Shown piece by piece: positions 43,940 to 52,198 of a stretch of DNA of 64,000 nucleotides. Made by a program: the position numbers and the translations under genes. The DNA comes from Chryseomicrobium sp. FSL W7-1435 (lineage in GTDB: Bacteria > Bacillota > Bacilli > Bacillales_A > Planococcaceae): NCBI RefSeq assembly GCF_038595005.1, contig NZ_CP151997.1:2542001-2606000 (forward strand). Reading direction: 5' to 3'. Numbering within the stretch: position 1 is the stretch's first letter; the number at the start of each line of letters is the position of its first letter. The notes beneath the pieces were generated by a model, which was given only the letters and a program-made list of their open reading frames with translations, was not told where the DNA came from and did not search any database.

Positions 43940-44624
43940 TGCTCGACTGTCCTTGTTCGATCAGCATAGTGATCATTTCATAGTCGAATGGGTCTTCCAA
44001 AAATACGCCGTTGATATAAATCGTCGGAGTGAATGGAATTCCAAATTCTTCGACCAATTCGTTATCAAGCGTCACGGCTTGCACGATTGGGGAGTCTTCA
44101 CTGGCCATATCCGCGCGCATTTTTTCTACGTCTACACCCGGTGCTGTCGCTTGTGCAATCTCTGCCATCTTGTCGATTGTCACCCAAGGCTCGTCGTGTT
44201 GTTGAGAAGTTGGTTGTGCATCGTACACAGCTTTATTGAAGTCCCAAAAGTTTTCTGGATCTTGTTCAAAAACGGATTCTGATGCCAGTGATGCAATGAC
44301 GGATTCTTCCCCATGGAAAAGAACATTGATGTAACTCAAGTTCGCTTTTTCCGTATCAATAAAGTCTTCTACAATTTTAGGATAAACTGTCTCTCCCCAT
44401 TGCTTACATGATGGGCATTTGTAATCGCCAAATTCAACGATTTCAACTGGCGCATCTGGGTTACCGAGCATCGGTTGACCTTCAGTCGGTGGATACGCGC
44501 GCTCTGTTTCTTGCGGCACTTCAGTTGCAGTTGTGCCGGTATCTCGATTCATATAAAGAACGATGCCCACAATCACTACGGCAAGTGCCAGCGTGACGAG
44601 CATGATTTTTTGATTCGTTTTCAT
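43932..44624 (-). CDS. bdbD: Membrane-anchored thiol-disulfide oxidoreductase BdbD (DsbA family)
   Basis: 230 residues: N-terminal anchor (IMLVTLALAVVIVGIVLY), thioredoxin fold with CPSC (Cys70/73) in FGDYKCPSCKQWGE and the cis-Pro loop GIPFTPTIYING. Oxidises exported proteins with BdbC. AAGGAGGA lies before the ATG. Confidence 0.93.
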   Translation of the reverse strand: MKTNQKIMLVTLALAVVIVGIVLYMNRDTGTTATEVPQETERAYPPTEGQPMLGNPDAPVEIVEFGDYKCPSCKQWGETVYPKIVEDFIDTEKANLSYINVLFHGEESVIASLASESVFEQDPENFWDFNKAVYDAQPTSQQHDEPWVTIDKMAEIAQATAPGVDVEKMRADMASEDSPIVQAVTLDNELVEEFGIPFTPTIYINGVFLEDPFDYEMITMLIEQGQSSND

Positions 44625-44699
44625 GAAAGTTCCTCCTTACAGATGGTGCACTTAGTTTATCATAGGGTAGCTGGGTATGCCGTTACAATTGTGTGACGA

Positions 44700-44792
44700 G
44701 TTTAGAGCCCTGATGGGTTGATTTAGCGACCGTGTTGGTTCCATTAACGACCGAGTAAGTTCACTTAACGCCCCAAATGATTTTATGGAAAC
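44700..44792. repeat. Degenerate 21-bp-unit element, copy D
   Basis: Cores at 44704 (AGAGCC), 44725 (AGCGAC), 44746 (AACGAC) and 44767 (AACGCC) are exactly 21 bp apart and are followed by ATGATTTTATGGAAACTAAT, the tail of copies A-C. Its cores resemble the AGCGACG array at 35.3 kb, linking the two repeat types. Confidence 0.75.
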
Positions 44793-44806
44793 TAATCATT
44801 CCACGC

Positions 44807-44862
44807 CACAAAAAAAGCCCCGACAAGCATCCTCCTCTAAGGACGCTCCCCGGAACTCACAG
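44807..44862 (-). terminator. Rho-independent terminator
   Basis: On minus, CCGGGGAGCGTCC pairs with GGATGCTTGTCGGGG through mismatches and is followed by CTTTTTTT. Confidence 0.72.
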
Positions 44863-44866
44863 GTTT

Positions 44867-45937
44867 CTATTCAAGTGTCAGTTTGTACAATTTGTCATCG
44901 TTGTCACTCGGATCCCCACGACCATCTGTGTTATTGGAGATAAAGTATAGCTCATCCCCGTCTAGCCACACGTCACGGACACGCCCGACGTCCTCAACAA
45001 TCGCGCGGTACTCTTCCGTAGCAAGATCAAACTCTAAAACTGTAGTCCCGCGAAGTGCTGCGACATACACTTTGCCGTCGCGATACGCCATTCCAGATGG
45101 TGCCCAGGTGCGGTCGTCCCCTGAAACAAACAGTGGCGACTCGAGACCTTCTTGCTCATCGGTCCCTTCAACCGTCGGCCAACCATAATTGGCGCCGGCA
45201 ACAATCTGATTCACTTCATCGTTTGCGCTTGGACCATGTTCACTTGCATACAAGTCCCCGTCTCCAGTCCACGTTAGGCCCTGTGCATTTCGGTGGCCCA
45301 TGCTATAGACGTAAGAATCACCGAAAGGATTGTCTTCCGGAATGGAACCATCGAGATTCAAGCGAAGAATCTTCCCAGCAAGTGACGACTCGTCTTGTGC
45401 AAGATTTTCATCTGATGCGTCCCCAGCTGTCGCGTACAATTTGTCATCTGGACCAATTTCTAAACGGCCACCGTGGTGGACATTGCCACTCGGAATCTCA
45501 TCTAGTAATACTACCGTTTCCGACCAGTTATCTCCGTCTAGTACTAGTTTCACAATTCGATTGAACTGATTGCCGTCTTGCTCATAAGTGTAATAGCCGA
45601 ACGCTTCATTAGATTCCTCAAAATCAGGCGCTAAGACAAATCCTAATAAACCTGCTTCAGCTGCTTCCGACAGCGTTAATTCAAGCGAAACACTTTGCTG
45701 TTCCACATTCCCGCCCCCTACTTTCGCAATCGAACCTGGTCGTTCGGAAATATAAAACGTGCCTTCGTGTTCGTCAATCGACCACGGAATTGTTAGATTT
45801 TCTGCAACAACTTCTAGATCTGACCCATTTTTTGTGTTTCCGTCCGTTAGGGGTGTATCGTCCTCAAAAATATTGACCGGCAAACACCCAGAAAGTAGAA
45901 CGGCTGCAGCGGCAAGGGGCACCAATGTCTTCTTCAA
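44867..45937 (-). CDS. PQQ-dependent sugar dehydrogenase-like lipoprotein
   Basis: 356 residues: lipobox LLSGC near residue 18, then a six-bladed beta propeller of the soluble glucose/sorbosone dehydrogenase family, with IPSGNVHHGGRLEIGPD, YSMGHRNAQGLTW, ASEHGPSANDEVN and YGWP. Expected on the outer membrane face; PQQ use is a family property, not shown here. TTG start at 45937 follows AAGGAGGAG; no in-frame ATG is near. Confidence 0.88.
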   Translation of the reverse strand: MKKTLVPLAAAAVLLSGCLPVNIFEDDTPLTDGNTKNGSDLEVVAENLTIPWSIDEHEGTFYISERPGSIAKVGGGNVEQQSVSLELTLSEAAEAGLLGFVLAPDFEESNEAFGYYTYEQDGNQFNRIVKLVLDGDNWSETVVLLDEIPSGNVHHGGRLEIGPDDKLYATAGDASDENLAQDESSLAGKILRLNLDGSIPEDNPFGDSYVYSMGHRNAQGLTWTGDGDLYASEHGPSANDEVNQIVAGANYGWPTVEGTDEQEGLESPLFVSGDDRTWAPSGMAYRDGKVYVAALRGTTVLEFDLATEEYRAIVEDVGRVRDVWLDGDELYFISNNTDGRGDPSDNDDKLYKLTLE

Positions 45938-46023
45938 AGCAGTCTCCTCCTTCTTTGGTATTTAGTATAGCGGAAAAGGAAGGTCTACCTGTAGTGAGAG
46001 GATTATAAAACACGCTTTACAAA

Positions 46024-46064
46024 TCGGAATGATTACGATATATCGTAAAACGTACTTATTACGA
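46024..46064 (+). promoter_or_regulatory. Two tandem Zur-box-like operators
   Basis: TCGGAATGATTACGA (46024-46038) matches the Bacillus Zur box TCGTAATNATTACGA at all but one position; ACGTACTTATTACGA (46050-46064) matches with two changes. They lie just upstream of the zinT ribosome site, so zinc would repress zinT. Confidence 0.8.
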
Positions 46065-46086
46065 TTTACATAAAAGGAGAGTCACT

Positions 46087-46848
46087 ATGACGAAAAAATG
46101 GATGTACTTACTCGCCACTTCCCTACTTACTCTTTTCCTTGCTGCTTGCCAACAAGAAGAAGCGAATGAAGCAGAAGCTGACGAAGCAACACCCGAGACA
46201 GAAGAAACTGTAGAAGAAGAGACAGTTACTGAAGAAGAAGAGACAGTTACTGAAGAAGAATCTGACCACGCGCATGACCATGATCACGCACACGGTGAAA
46301 TGTCTGAAAAAGACCAACAAATCTACAAAGGGTATTTTGAAGACAGCGATATCGGAAACCGCCCCCTTTCCAACTGGGCTGGCGATTGGCAGTCTGTTTA
46401 TCCCTATTTACTTGACGGAACATTAGATGAAGTATTTGAACACAAAGCTGAAGAAGGCGACATGACAGCTGAAGAATACAAAGACTATTACACGACTGGG
46501 TACATGACGGATGTTGACCGCATTGAAATCAAAGCGGATATCGTTACGTTCCATAAAGGCGATGAGTCAGTTACTGGCCGCTACAAATACGACGGTTACG
46601 AGATTTTGACATACGAAAAAGGAAATCGCGGTGTACGTTTTATCTACAAGCAGATGGATGAGAATTCGGATGCACCTGCTTATATGCAGTTCAGTGACCA
46701 CATTATCAACGATAAAGTCTCACATCATTACCATTTATATTTTGGTGACGATCGCGCCGCTCTTCTTGAAGAGTTAGAAAACTGGCCGACCTATTATCAT
46801 TCTGACCTTACTGGCGAAGAGATTGCTGAAGAGATGATTGCGCACTAA
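46087..46848 (+). CDS. zinT: ZinT-domain zinc-binding lipoprotein
   Basis: 253 residues: lipobox LFLAAC (Cys21), an acidic linker with short internal repeats (EEETVTEEE twice), a His-rich stretch HAHDHDHAH, then a ZinT domain (QIYKGYFEDSDIGNRPLSNWAGDWQ, TYYHSDLT and HHYHLYFG metal site). Scavenges zinc at the cell surface, probably passing it to an AdcA/ZnuA-type importer encoded elsewhere. AAAGGAG site; double Zur box upstream. Confidence 0.9.
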   Translation: MTKKWMYLLATSLLTLFLAACQQEEANEAEADEATPETEETVEEETVTEEEETVTEEESDHAHDHDHAHGEMSEKDQQIYKGYFEDSDIGNRPLSNWAGDWQSVYPYLLDGTLDEVFEHKAEEGDMTAEEYKDYYTTGYMTDVDRIEIKADIVTFHKGDESVTGRYKYDGYEILTYEKGNRGVRFIYKQMDENSDAPAYMQFSDHIINDKVSHHYHLYFGDDRAALLEELENWPTYYHSDLTGEEIAEEMIAH

Positions 46849-46852
46849 AAAG

Positions 46853-46882
46853 TTGAGATGACCCCTGGGGTTGTCTCATTTA
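46853..46882. terminator. CCCCTGGGG-type hairpin (site 3)
   Basis: TTGAGATGACCCC and TGGGGTTGTCTCA form a stem with practically no loop; TTTATTT follows on plus. Ends zinT and the convergent metG. Confidence 0.65.
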
Positions 46883-48501
46883 TTTAATTTCTCAACTTCT
46901 TGTGAGATAGCTTTCACATCAATTCTTTCATACAGTGGCTCGATCCCCACTAATTCCACCGGCAAGCTGTCAATCGGTTTCCAACCGTCGTAAATGTCTC
47001 CGGTCATCCGCTCAACCGATTGGGAACCAAATGGAATAAAAGGTTTTGCTAGTTGCGCTAAGTTTTGAATGGCATAGACACATGTAGTGAGAGTTTCTTT
47101 TGCTTTCTCTTCGTCCTCCTTCACAGAAATCCAGGGTTTCTGTTCATCAAAATACCGATTCATCTCTCGAATGAATTCAAACAACATCTCCAATGAACGT
47201 TTGAGTTCCGCTGCTTCAATCAATCGCCCTAGTTCTTTATAAAGAAACGTAATCCTTTCTTTTACTGTAGAATCAACTTCATTGTTTGGAACCTTGCCTT
47301 CATAAGACTTCTCTATAAACTTGAATGTCCGATTGATCAAGTTGCCATACGCACCAAGAAGTTCACTGTTATGGCTATATACAAACTCTCTCCACGAGAA
47401 ATCAGTGTCTCGATTCTCTGGCGCATTCACAGTCAAGAAGTACCGCAAGCTATCTGGGTGATAGCGTTCCAACACATCAGGAACCCAGACTGCCCAATTT
47501 TGACTTGTAGAGATTTTTCTCTTTTCAAGTGTCATGTATTCATTAGAAACGATGGCTGTCGGCCTTGCATCTATCTTTGCACCACTTAGAATGGCTGGCC
47601 AAATAATCGAGTGGAACGGGATATTATCTTTCCCGTGCACGTAGTAGCTTTTCACTCCCGCTTCCCACCATTTATCATGAGAGACTCCTCGATCTTCCGC
47701 GCACTTCCGGCTTGCCGTATAGTAGCCTGCGACTGCTTCTATCCAGACATAGATTTTCTTTCCTTCAAACCCTTCGACGGGAACTGGGACACCATTTGGC
47801 AAATCCCTTGTGACAGCTCTGTCATGAACACCTTCGCTCAAATAGCGTGTTGTCAGTTTCAAGGCATTATCTCGCCAACCTCCCAGTCTTTCACTGGTCT
47901 TGACGAGCTCTTCTAATTCTTTTTGAAATTGACTAAAGGCGAAATAGAAATGGTCTGTCTCTCGGATTTCTGGCGAGTTGCCGCAAATTTTGCATTGTTT
48001 CTCCAATAAATCTAATCGATCTAAGATGGTAGAGCACGTGTCGCACTGATCACCGCGTGCCCTCGCTCCGCACACAGGGCAAATCCCTTCCACAAACCGA
48101 TCAGGAAGAAATTGATTGTCGAAAGCACAATACGCTTGTTCAATCGTCTTTTTATACAAGTATCCGTTGTCTAGAAGTTTGAGAAAGAGCTCTTGCACAT
48201 ACTGATGATGTTTTGAATCGTCCGTGCGTGTGTAGAGATCGTACGTAAAACCAAGTTTGGTAAACGTTTCATTAAATTCCTGATGGTACTGATCAGCAAT
48301 GTCCTTTACCGCCCTTCCTTCTTGGCTGGCTCGAATCGAAATCGGTGTACCGTTACAGTCACTTCCCGATACGTAAAGTACTTCCTGACCATTTTGACGA
48401 TGGTAGCGAGCTAAAATATCGCCGGGTAACAGAGCTGCAATATGACCGATGTGTAGCGAACCATTCGCATAGGGCCAAGCTCCTCCAATGAATACTGACA
48501 T
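46876..48501 (-). CDS. metG: Methionyl-tRNA synthetase, second (MetG-type) form
   Basis: 541 residues. HIGH motif at 17-20 (GSLHIGHI), zinc knuckles C141PVC and C153DTC with further Cys170/173 (CKIC), and the KMSKS equivalent in LEKRKISTS. Charges tRNA-Met with methionine. It lacks the C-terminal tRNA-binding domain of the usual Bacillus MetS (about 650 residues) and belongs to the divergent form known as a second, inhibitor-insensitive enzyme in some Firmicutes. AAGGAGGAA precedes the ATG at 48501. Controlled by a T-box leader. Confidence 0.9.
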   Translation of the reverse strand: MSVFIGGAWPYANGSLHIGHIAALLPGDILARYHRQNGQEVLYVSGSDCNGTPISIRASQEGRAVKDIADQYHQEFNETFTKLGFTYDLYTRTDDSKHHQYVQELFLKLLDNGYLYKKTIEQAYCAFDNQFLPDRFVEGICPVCGARARGDQCDTCSTILDRLDLLEKQCKICGNSPEIRETDHFYFAFSQFQKELEELVKTSERLGGWRDNALKLTTRYLSEGVHDRAVTRDLPNGVPVPVEGFEGKKIYVWIEAVAGYYTASRKCAEDRGVSHDKWWEAGVKSYYVHGKDNIPFHSIIWPAILSGAKIDARPTAIVSNEYMTLEKRKISTSQNWAVWVPDVLERYHPDSLRYFLTVNAPENRDTDFSWREFVYSHNSELLGAYGNLINRTFKFIEKSYEGKVPNNEVDSTVKERITFLYKELGRLIEAAELKRSLEMLFEFIREMNRYFDEQKPWISVKEDEEKAKETLTTCVYAIQNLAQLAKPFIPFGSQSVERMTGDIYDGWKPIDSLPVELVGIEPLYERIDVKAISQEVEKLNK

Positions 48502-48511
48502 TCTACTTCCT

Positions 48512-48797
48512 CCTTTTGGGCACAAAAAAAGCCCTCATCGATTGACTCGATTAGGACGAACATGTCGTGGTACCACCTAAATTCGCACAAGACTCACATC
48601 TTATGCCTCTGCCAGTACGTGTACATACTGCTGCTGTTGTAACGAGTGCACGTCTCGGCGCAGCCTACTAAACAGTTCGGTGCGCAGCTCAAAGGCCATT
48701 TTCACTCCAGGTCATCTGCTTCATTTCCACCATCAGAAGCTCTCTATAAGAATTGCTGAACTTACTTTCCTTCTCATCGCTTGTTTTCAATTGTGAC
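48512..48797 (-). ncRNA. T-box leader (Met specifier) upstream of metG
   Basis: On the minus strand the leader holds AATTTAGGTGGTACCACG (T-box, 48566-48583), a terminator made of CCTAATCGA / TCGATGAGG followed by GCTTTTTTT (48523-48555), and a Stem I with an AUG triplet at 48699-48697 in GAAAATGGCC, suitable as the Met specifier. Uncharged tRNA-Met would favour antitermination. A -10 TATTCT (48804-48799) and -35 TTGTGC (48827-48822), 17 bp apart, place the start near 48792. Confidence 0.9.
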
Positions 48798-48886
48798 TAG
48801 AATAGCACTTATTCCCAAATTGCACAATATTGGAATTGAGTTATGCTACACTTTTCATAAAGATATTTATAAACGGAGACAATCAA

Positions 48887-49372
48887 ATGAAAACACAAAC
48901 TACTGTACCCGCATTAACTTTAAAGCGAAGAAACAAACCAGATAAAGAGTTTCTTTTATTCCCTTTAAGCGAAACACTTTACTTACTGCCGAAACCTGCC
49001 GGGTCTTATGTTATAGATACAGTTACAGGAGACTCTTTACTACTGGGTGGATTATTTTATGGCCTTTCTAAATATCTGATGAAAAAAAATAAAGAAAAGC
49101 TAATGTACTACATGGCAGCCTTCCGTGAAGGAAATACTGACTATTTCAACATACAGAAAAAAGCCATCTCTATTCCTTTTAGAGAGATTGAAAAAATCAC
49201 GATTTCTATGAAAAATCCATATAGTAAGGAATTGTGGTATGACAGCAAGTTGACTATACATAGTACCAGTGCTAAAACGTACGACTTTTCTGTGGGTTCT
49301 GGTGAACAACTTTCTGAAGTGGAATCGTTTTGTGCCATTTACCTTTCGGAAGTTTCAATAGAAAAGAAGTGA
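48887..49372 (+). CDS. Hypothetical protein, 161 residues
   Basis: No recognised family. The product has a mildly hydrophobic central stretch (SLLLGGLFYGLSKYLM) and a beta-rich C-terminus (WYDSKLTIHSTSAKTYDFSV) of PH-like appearance. The ATG at 48887 has CGGAGA upstream; an earlier in-frame start has none. Ends at a CCCCTGGGG palindrome. Confidence 0.65.
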   Translation: MKTQTTVPALTLKRRNKPDKEFLLFPLSETLYLLPKPAGSYVIDTVTGDSLLLGGLFYGLSKYLMKKNKEKLMYYMAAFREGNTDYFNIQKKAISIPFREIEKITISMKNPYSKELWYDSKLTIHSTSAKTYDFSVGSGEQLSEVESFCAIYLSEVSIEKK

Positions 49373-49408
49373 GATAGCTCTAGCTTTTGTTTTAATAAAA
49401 CAAGATAA

Positions 49409-49447
49409 GACTTATGAGATAAACCCCTGGGGTTGTCTCATAAGCCT
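49409..49447. terminator. CCCCTGGGG-type palindrome (site 4)
   Basis: CTTATGAGATAAACCCC is followed directly by TGGGGTTGTCTCATAAG; the arms pair over most of their length. No T-run. It lies between the hypothetical gene and the broken GNAT gene. Confidence 0.6.
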
Positions 49448-49550
49448 CCATTTGCTTCGAGCAGTTTCATTATATAGGAATCTAGCTCATCTGACTTCAG
49501 TTCATAATATAGATTGGTATCCTGAATATGTAGCTTTTCAGAGCCCAACT
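49438..49550 (-). pseudogene. Out-of-frame C-terminal fragment after the truncated GNAT gene
   Basis: In another frame the minus strand reads SEKLHIQDTNLYYELKSDEL..LLEANGGL and a stop. It is joined to the broken GNAT coding sequence but is not a GNAT C-terminus. Origin unknown. Confidence 0.45.
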
Positions 49551-49837
49551 AACTTCTGGCCAATTCCTTTTCCCCGATAATCGCTATGAACGACTAAATC
49601 CAAGATGTTCGCGGCCATCACTTGATCAGAAATCACACGGATCATTCCAATCATTTTATCGAAGTCCCACACGGTAAACGCCCATGTCGCATTCTCAAAA
49701 ATCAGCGCGTATTTTTCTTTTTGCCATTCCGGTAGTGGTTTCGCCCAGCCTGCGTCCAGGAAAAGTTCTTCTACACGGTTTGCATCTATCCCATTTGTGC
49801 CTTCACGAATGACGTGTCCATTAAAGTACTGGTACAT
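49538..49837 (-). pseudogene. Truncated GNAT acetyltransferase
   Basis: 99 residues begin a normal GNAT protein (IREGTNGIDANRVEELFLDAGW) and stop directly after the acetyl-CoA loop HSDYRGKGIGQKLVGL. The final strands and helix, about 45 residues, are missing. Probably inactive; coordinates mark the remaining open frame. Confidence 0.75.
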
Positions 49838-49852
49838 GTTGTTCCCCCTTCG

Positions 49853-50089
49853 TCAGTCCTCCACAACCCGATTTCGCTTTTCCTTGCGCTGTTGTTGCTT
49901 CTTAAAATAATCATCGAACCCCATGAACATTCCGAGTCCCACTAGCACAACTCCACTAAGTTTTGTTCCGATCATCTGAACCGTCGAATGCGCTTCGTTG
50001 TTCAAAGCAATCAGTACAAATCCAATTAGTATTAGTAGTGTTCCGAACATCATTAAAAACGCCTTGAATGCACCTTTCATCATTTTCAT
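49853..50089 (-). CDS. Small membrane protein, 78 residues
   Basis: Two hydrophobic helices (FLMMFGTLLILIGFVLIAL and LSGVVLVGLGMFMGF) and a basic tail KKQQQRKEKRNR. AAGGGG site before ATG. Function unknown. Confidence 0.6.
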   Translation of the reverse strand: MKMMKGAFKAFLMMFGTLLILIGFVLIALNNEAHSTVQMIGTKLSGVVLVGLGMFMGFDDYFKKQQQRKEKRNRVVED

Positions 50090-50196
50090 ATTGTTTAACC
50101 CCTTCCCCTAATCAATCATTCTCTATATATCCTAAATTCTAGAAGTAATTCTAATCAGTATACTTCTGTATCCATTTTCTGTATACCAAATTCATG

Positions 50197-50349
50197 CTAT
50201 TTCTCATTTTTCCCAACGACAGGAAAAGCCCACAGAAATAAAATCTTGCTATCGCTGCCTTCACACATATCTTCATCTACAACCCCACCAGCTACAAAAT
50301 GGCCAGGATTCTTTTGTTGCCAATGTTTATATGGGAAATAACATTTTAT
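50197..50349 (-). pseudogene. Coding-like remnant in frame after the LysR stop
   Basis: After the TGA that ends the truncated LysR frame, the same frame reads on as KCYFPYKHWQQKNPGHFVAG and ends FLWAFPVVGKNEK before a stop. It has no start codon. The composition looks coding, but no family is recognised; it may be the tail of a deleted gene. Confidence 0.4.
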
Positions 50350-50580
50350 TCACGCTAACCAAATAGAAAAAGAGAAAGAAGATGCTAAACTATGTGCACC
50401 TTCATTAGAAACAACAACTCCTCTATTCGTTCTAACGAAAATGGTTATTTTAATTTCCTTTTCCAAATCCTTAATCGCATTTGATAAACTCGGCTGATAT
50501 ATATATAAACTTTTAGCAGCTTCATTCATAGATCCCTTATTTGCTACTTCTAATGCATATCTTAATTGCTGTAGAGTCAA
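50350..50580 (-). pseudogene. Truncated LysR-family regulator (HTH only)
   Basis: MTLQQLRYALEVANKGSMNEAAKSL to TNRGVVVSNEGA is a LysR winged HTH; the sequence then switches to an unrelated SLASSFSFSIWLA and stops. The effector domain of about 200 residues is absent. TTG at 50580 lies seven bases after AAGGAG. Confidence 0.8.
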
Positions 50581-50856
50581 ACCAGACACTCCTTTTTAAC
50601 ACTATTAAACTCCCAAAATGCTATGCTCTTCTTATAATATCTAGTAACCACACAAAAGCATTTTATCACTTTCCATTTCTTCTTATTTATTATCTATCAT
50701 TCGTAAAAGCATATTTGTATAAAAAAAAAGAAGTGAAGATGCTCACAACCAAGCTTCTTCTCTTCCTATAATTTTTGGTGTGTAAGTTGAATTTCTTTCG
50801 ATATTTCAGAATGATTTTCTACCATCATCACTTTAAATACTTCTTAGTTTACAACT

Positions 50857-51249
50857 TCATGAACGTGAGTTTCTCAGCATTTTTTTGTGGAATCTTGGCT
50901 TTACTTCAGCAAGCAAGATAGCTACGAGGATCAACGCAGCGCCCATAAGCATACGACCTGTCAGTACTTCGTGCAAAAATAAAACGGACAACAGCATGCC
51001 GAAAACGGCTTCTGTTGATAGAATAATGGCCGCCTTTGTGGCTGTGGTATATTGATGGGCCATATTTTGGAAAAGATAGGCAATAGCTGTCGAAAAGACG
51101 GCTAAATAAACAAGTGAATACAAAGCTTCCTTGAATTCAAAGTCCAAAATTTCAATACCTTGGATTGTTCTATTTAATCCATTACCGCCTGCTACAACCG
51201 AAAACTTTTCTGTAACTGGCAACTGCAACAAATCCATTACAGTGATCAT
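50857..51249 (-). pseudogene. PucR N-terminus / EamA C-terminus chimera
   Basis: Residues 1-40 (MITVMDLLQLPVTEKFSVVAG and NGLNRTIQGIEILDFEF) match the start of PucR-type purine catabolism regulators. From residue 44 (YSLVYLAVFSTAIAYLFQNM to LIGVAI-like LILVAILLAEVKP) it is the last four membrane helices of an EamA/DMT exporter. The frame is intact, so a product may be made, but neither half is functional by itself. The AAGGATAAGAG site serves the PucR start. Confidence 0.82.
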
Positions 51250-51295
51250 ATCTCTTATCCTTCCTTGTAGTCATATAACTCAATTATAAAGTATT

Positions 51296-51316
51296 GCAGT
51301 ATTAGTTATATACTGC
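51296..51316. promoter_or_regulatory. Perfect 7-bp inverted repeat upstream of the PucR-EamA chimera
   Basis: GCAGTAT and ATACTGC flank a seven-base spacer, 47 nt before the start codon. It could be the operator of the former pucR-like gene. GCAGTAT recurs at about 51416. Confidence 0.45.
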
Positions 51317-51425
51317 TTATTACTAAGTCTATCAACTCTACACTAAATAAACCGGCAACTATTTTTGTAAATAAAACAGTTCGTAAAAGTAGATTTAAAC
51401 GAACAAAAAATGAATTGCAGTATTC

Positions 51426-51453
51426 AAAAAGACCAATCATAATGATTGGCCTT
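51426..51453 (-). terminator. Rho-independent terminator of mazEF
   Basis: On minus, CCAATCAT and ATGATTGG pair with a short loop, followed by TCTTTTTGAA. Confidence 0.8.
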
Positions 51454-51464
51454 CCTTCCTTTCT

Positions 51465-51833
51465 TTACCCTATAAAAGTAATGGCATCTATAATAGCCTT
51501 GCATTCTTCAATCAACTCATGATCGGCCTCGTCTGTTAATCTTGCAGCTCGGGCCAATGGATCAATTACTTTTATCTTTTCGCACAATACATATCCAGTT
51601 GTCTGATTGTGTGCTGCGCTATTCTTGTTATTCTTAGTTCTTCCATTTACCGGTACATGAGTTGGGTATCCTTTATTCGTATTAGTGATTGGCAAAACCC
51701 AAATTAAATCGGTCTCTTTATGTACATTTTCTTCTGAAACTACGATGGCTGGACGATAACCTTGCTGTTCGTGTCCTTTTGCTGGGGACATGTCGACCTT
51801 TATAATGTCACCAACTTTAAAAAACCTTGTCAT
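51465..51833 (-). CDS. mazF: MazF/PemK-family endoribonuclease toxin
   Basis: 122 residues: GDIIKVDMSPAKGHEQQGYRPAIVVS opens the PemK/MazF fold (catalytic R in GYRPA), then LPITNTNKGYPTHVPV and a final EECKAIIDAITF helix. Cleaves mRNA unless bound by its antitoxin. GGAGGAA lies before the ATG at 51833. Antitoxin gene is 83 nt upstream. Confidence 0.92.
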   Translation of the reverse strand: MTRFFKVGDIIKVDMSPAKGHEQQGYRPAIVVSEENVHKETDLIWVLPITNTNKGYPTHVPVNGRTKNNKNSAAHNQTTGYVLCEKIKVIDPLARAARLTDEADHELIEECKAIIDAITFIG

Positions 51834-51916
51834 CACTATTCCTCCAATTAAATAGTGCCTGTACTATTCCATTAAGGATTAAGTACAGACACATAATCTT
51901 TAAGCCTATTAACTGA

Positions 51917-52198
51917 TCACCAGTCTTCTTTTCCAACTGGTTCTACTTCATCCCAAAGTGATTCAGGTTCAGGCTTTCCGCCATTGTAACCAACAAATAA
52001 CTTTTGAAACGGCGTTAACTTGCTTTTTCGAACCAACGAAATTCGATTGGGTTCAATCTCTACATCAAATACAGCATCATCAGTTGCATTGAATCCGGCT
52101 TCCTCGAGGATATCTCTTGTAAGTCGAACTGCTTTACTGTTACCCCAATTCTGAAGTTTAGCCTCTCGGTGACTAACTTTTTGCTTAACTTGCGGCAT
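51917..52198 (-). CDS. mazE: MazE-type (AbrB-fold) antitoxin
   Basis: 93 residues: AKLQNWGNSKAVRLTRDILEEAG is the AbrB/MazE DNA-binding swap hairpin; the acidic tail (EPESLWDEVEPVGKEDW) would wrap the MazF dimer. ATG at 52198 with GAGGAG upstream. First gene of the toxin-antitoxin operon, presumably autoregulated. Confidence 0.9.
   Translation of the reverse strand: MPQVKQKVSHREAKLQNWGNSKAVRLTRDILEEAGFNATDDAVFDVEIEPNRISLVRKSKLTPFQKLFVGYNGGKPEPESLWDEVEPVGKEDW

Noticed and set aside
45055-45564. 169-codon plus-strand frame opposite the sugar dehydrogenase gene
   Set aside because: Antisense shadow; the minus-strand gene has a lipobox, family motifs and ribosome site.
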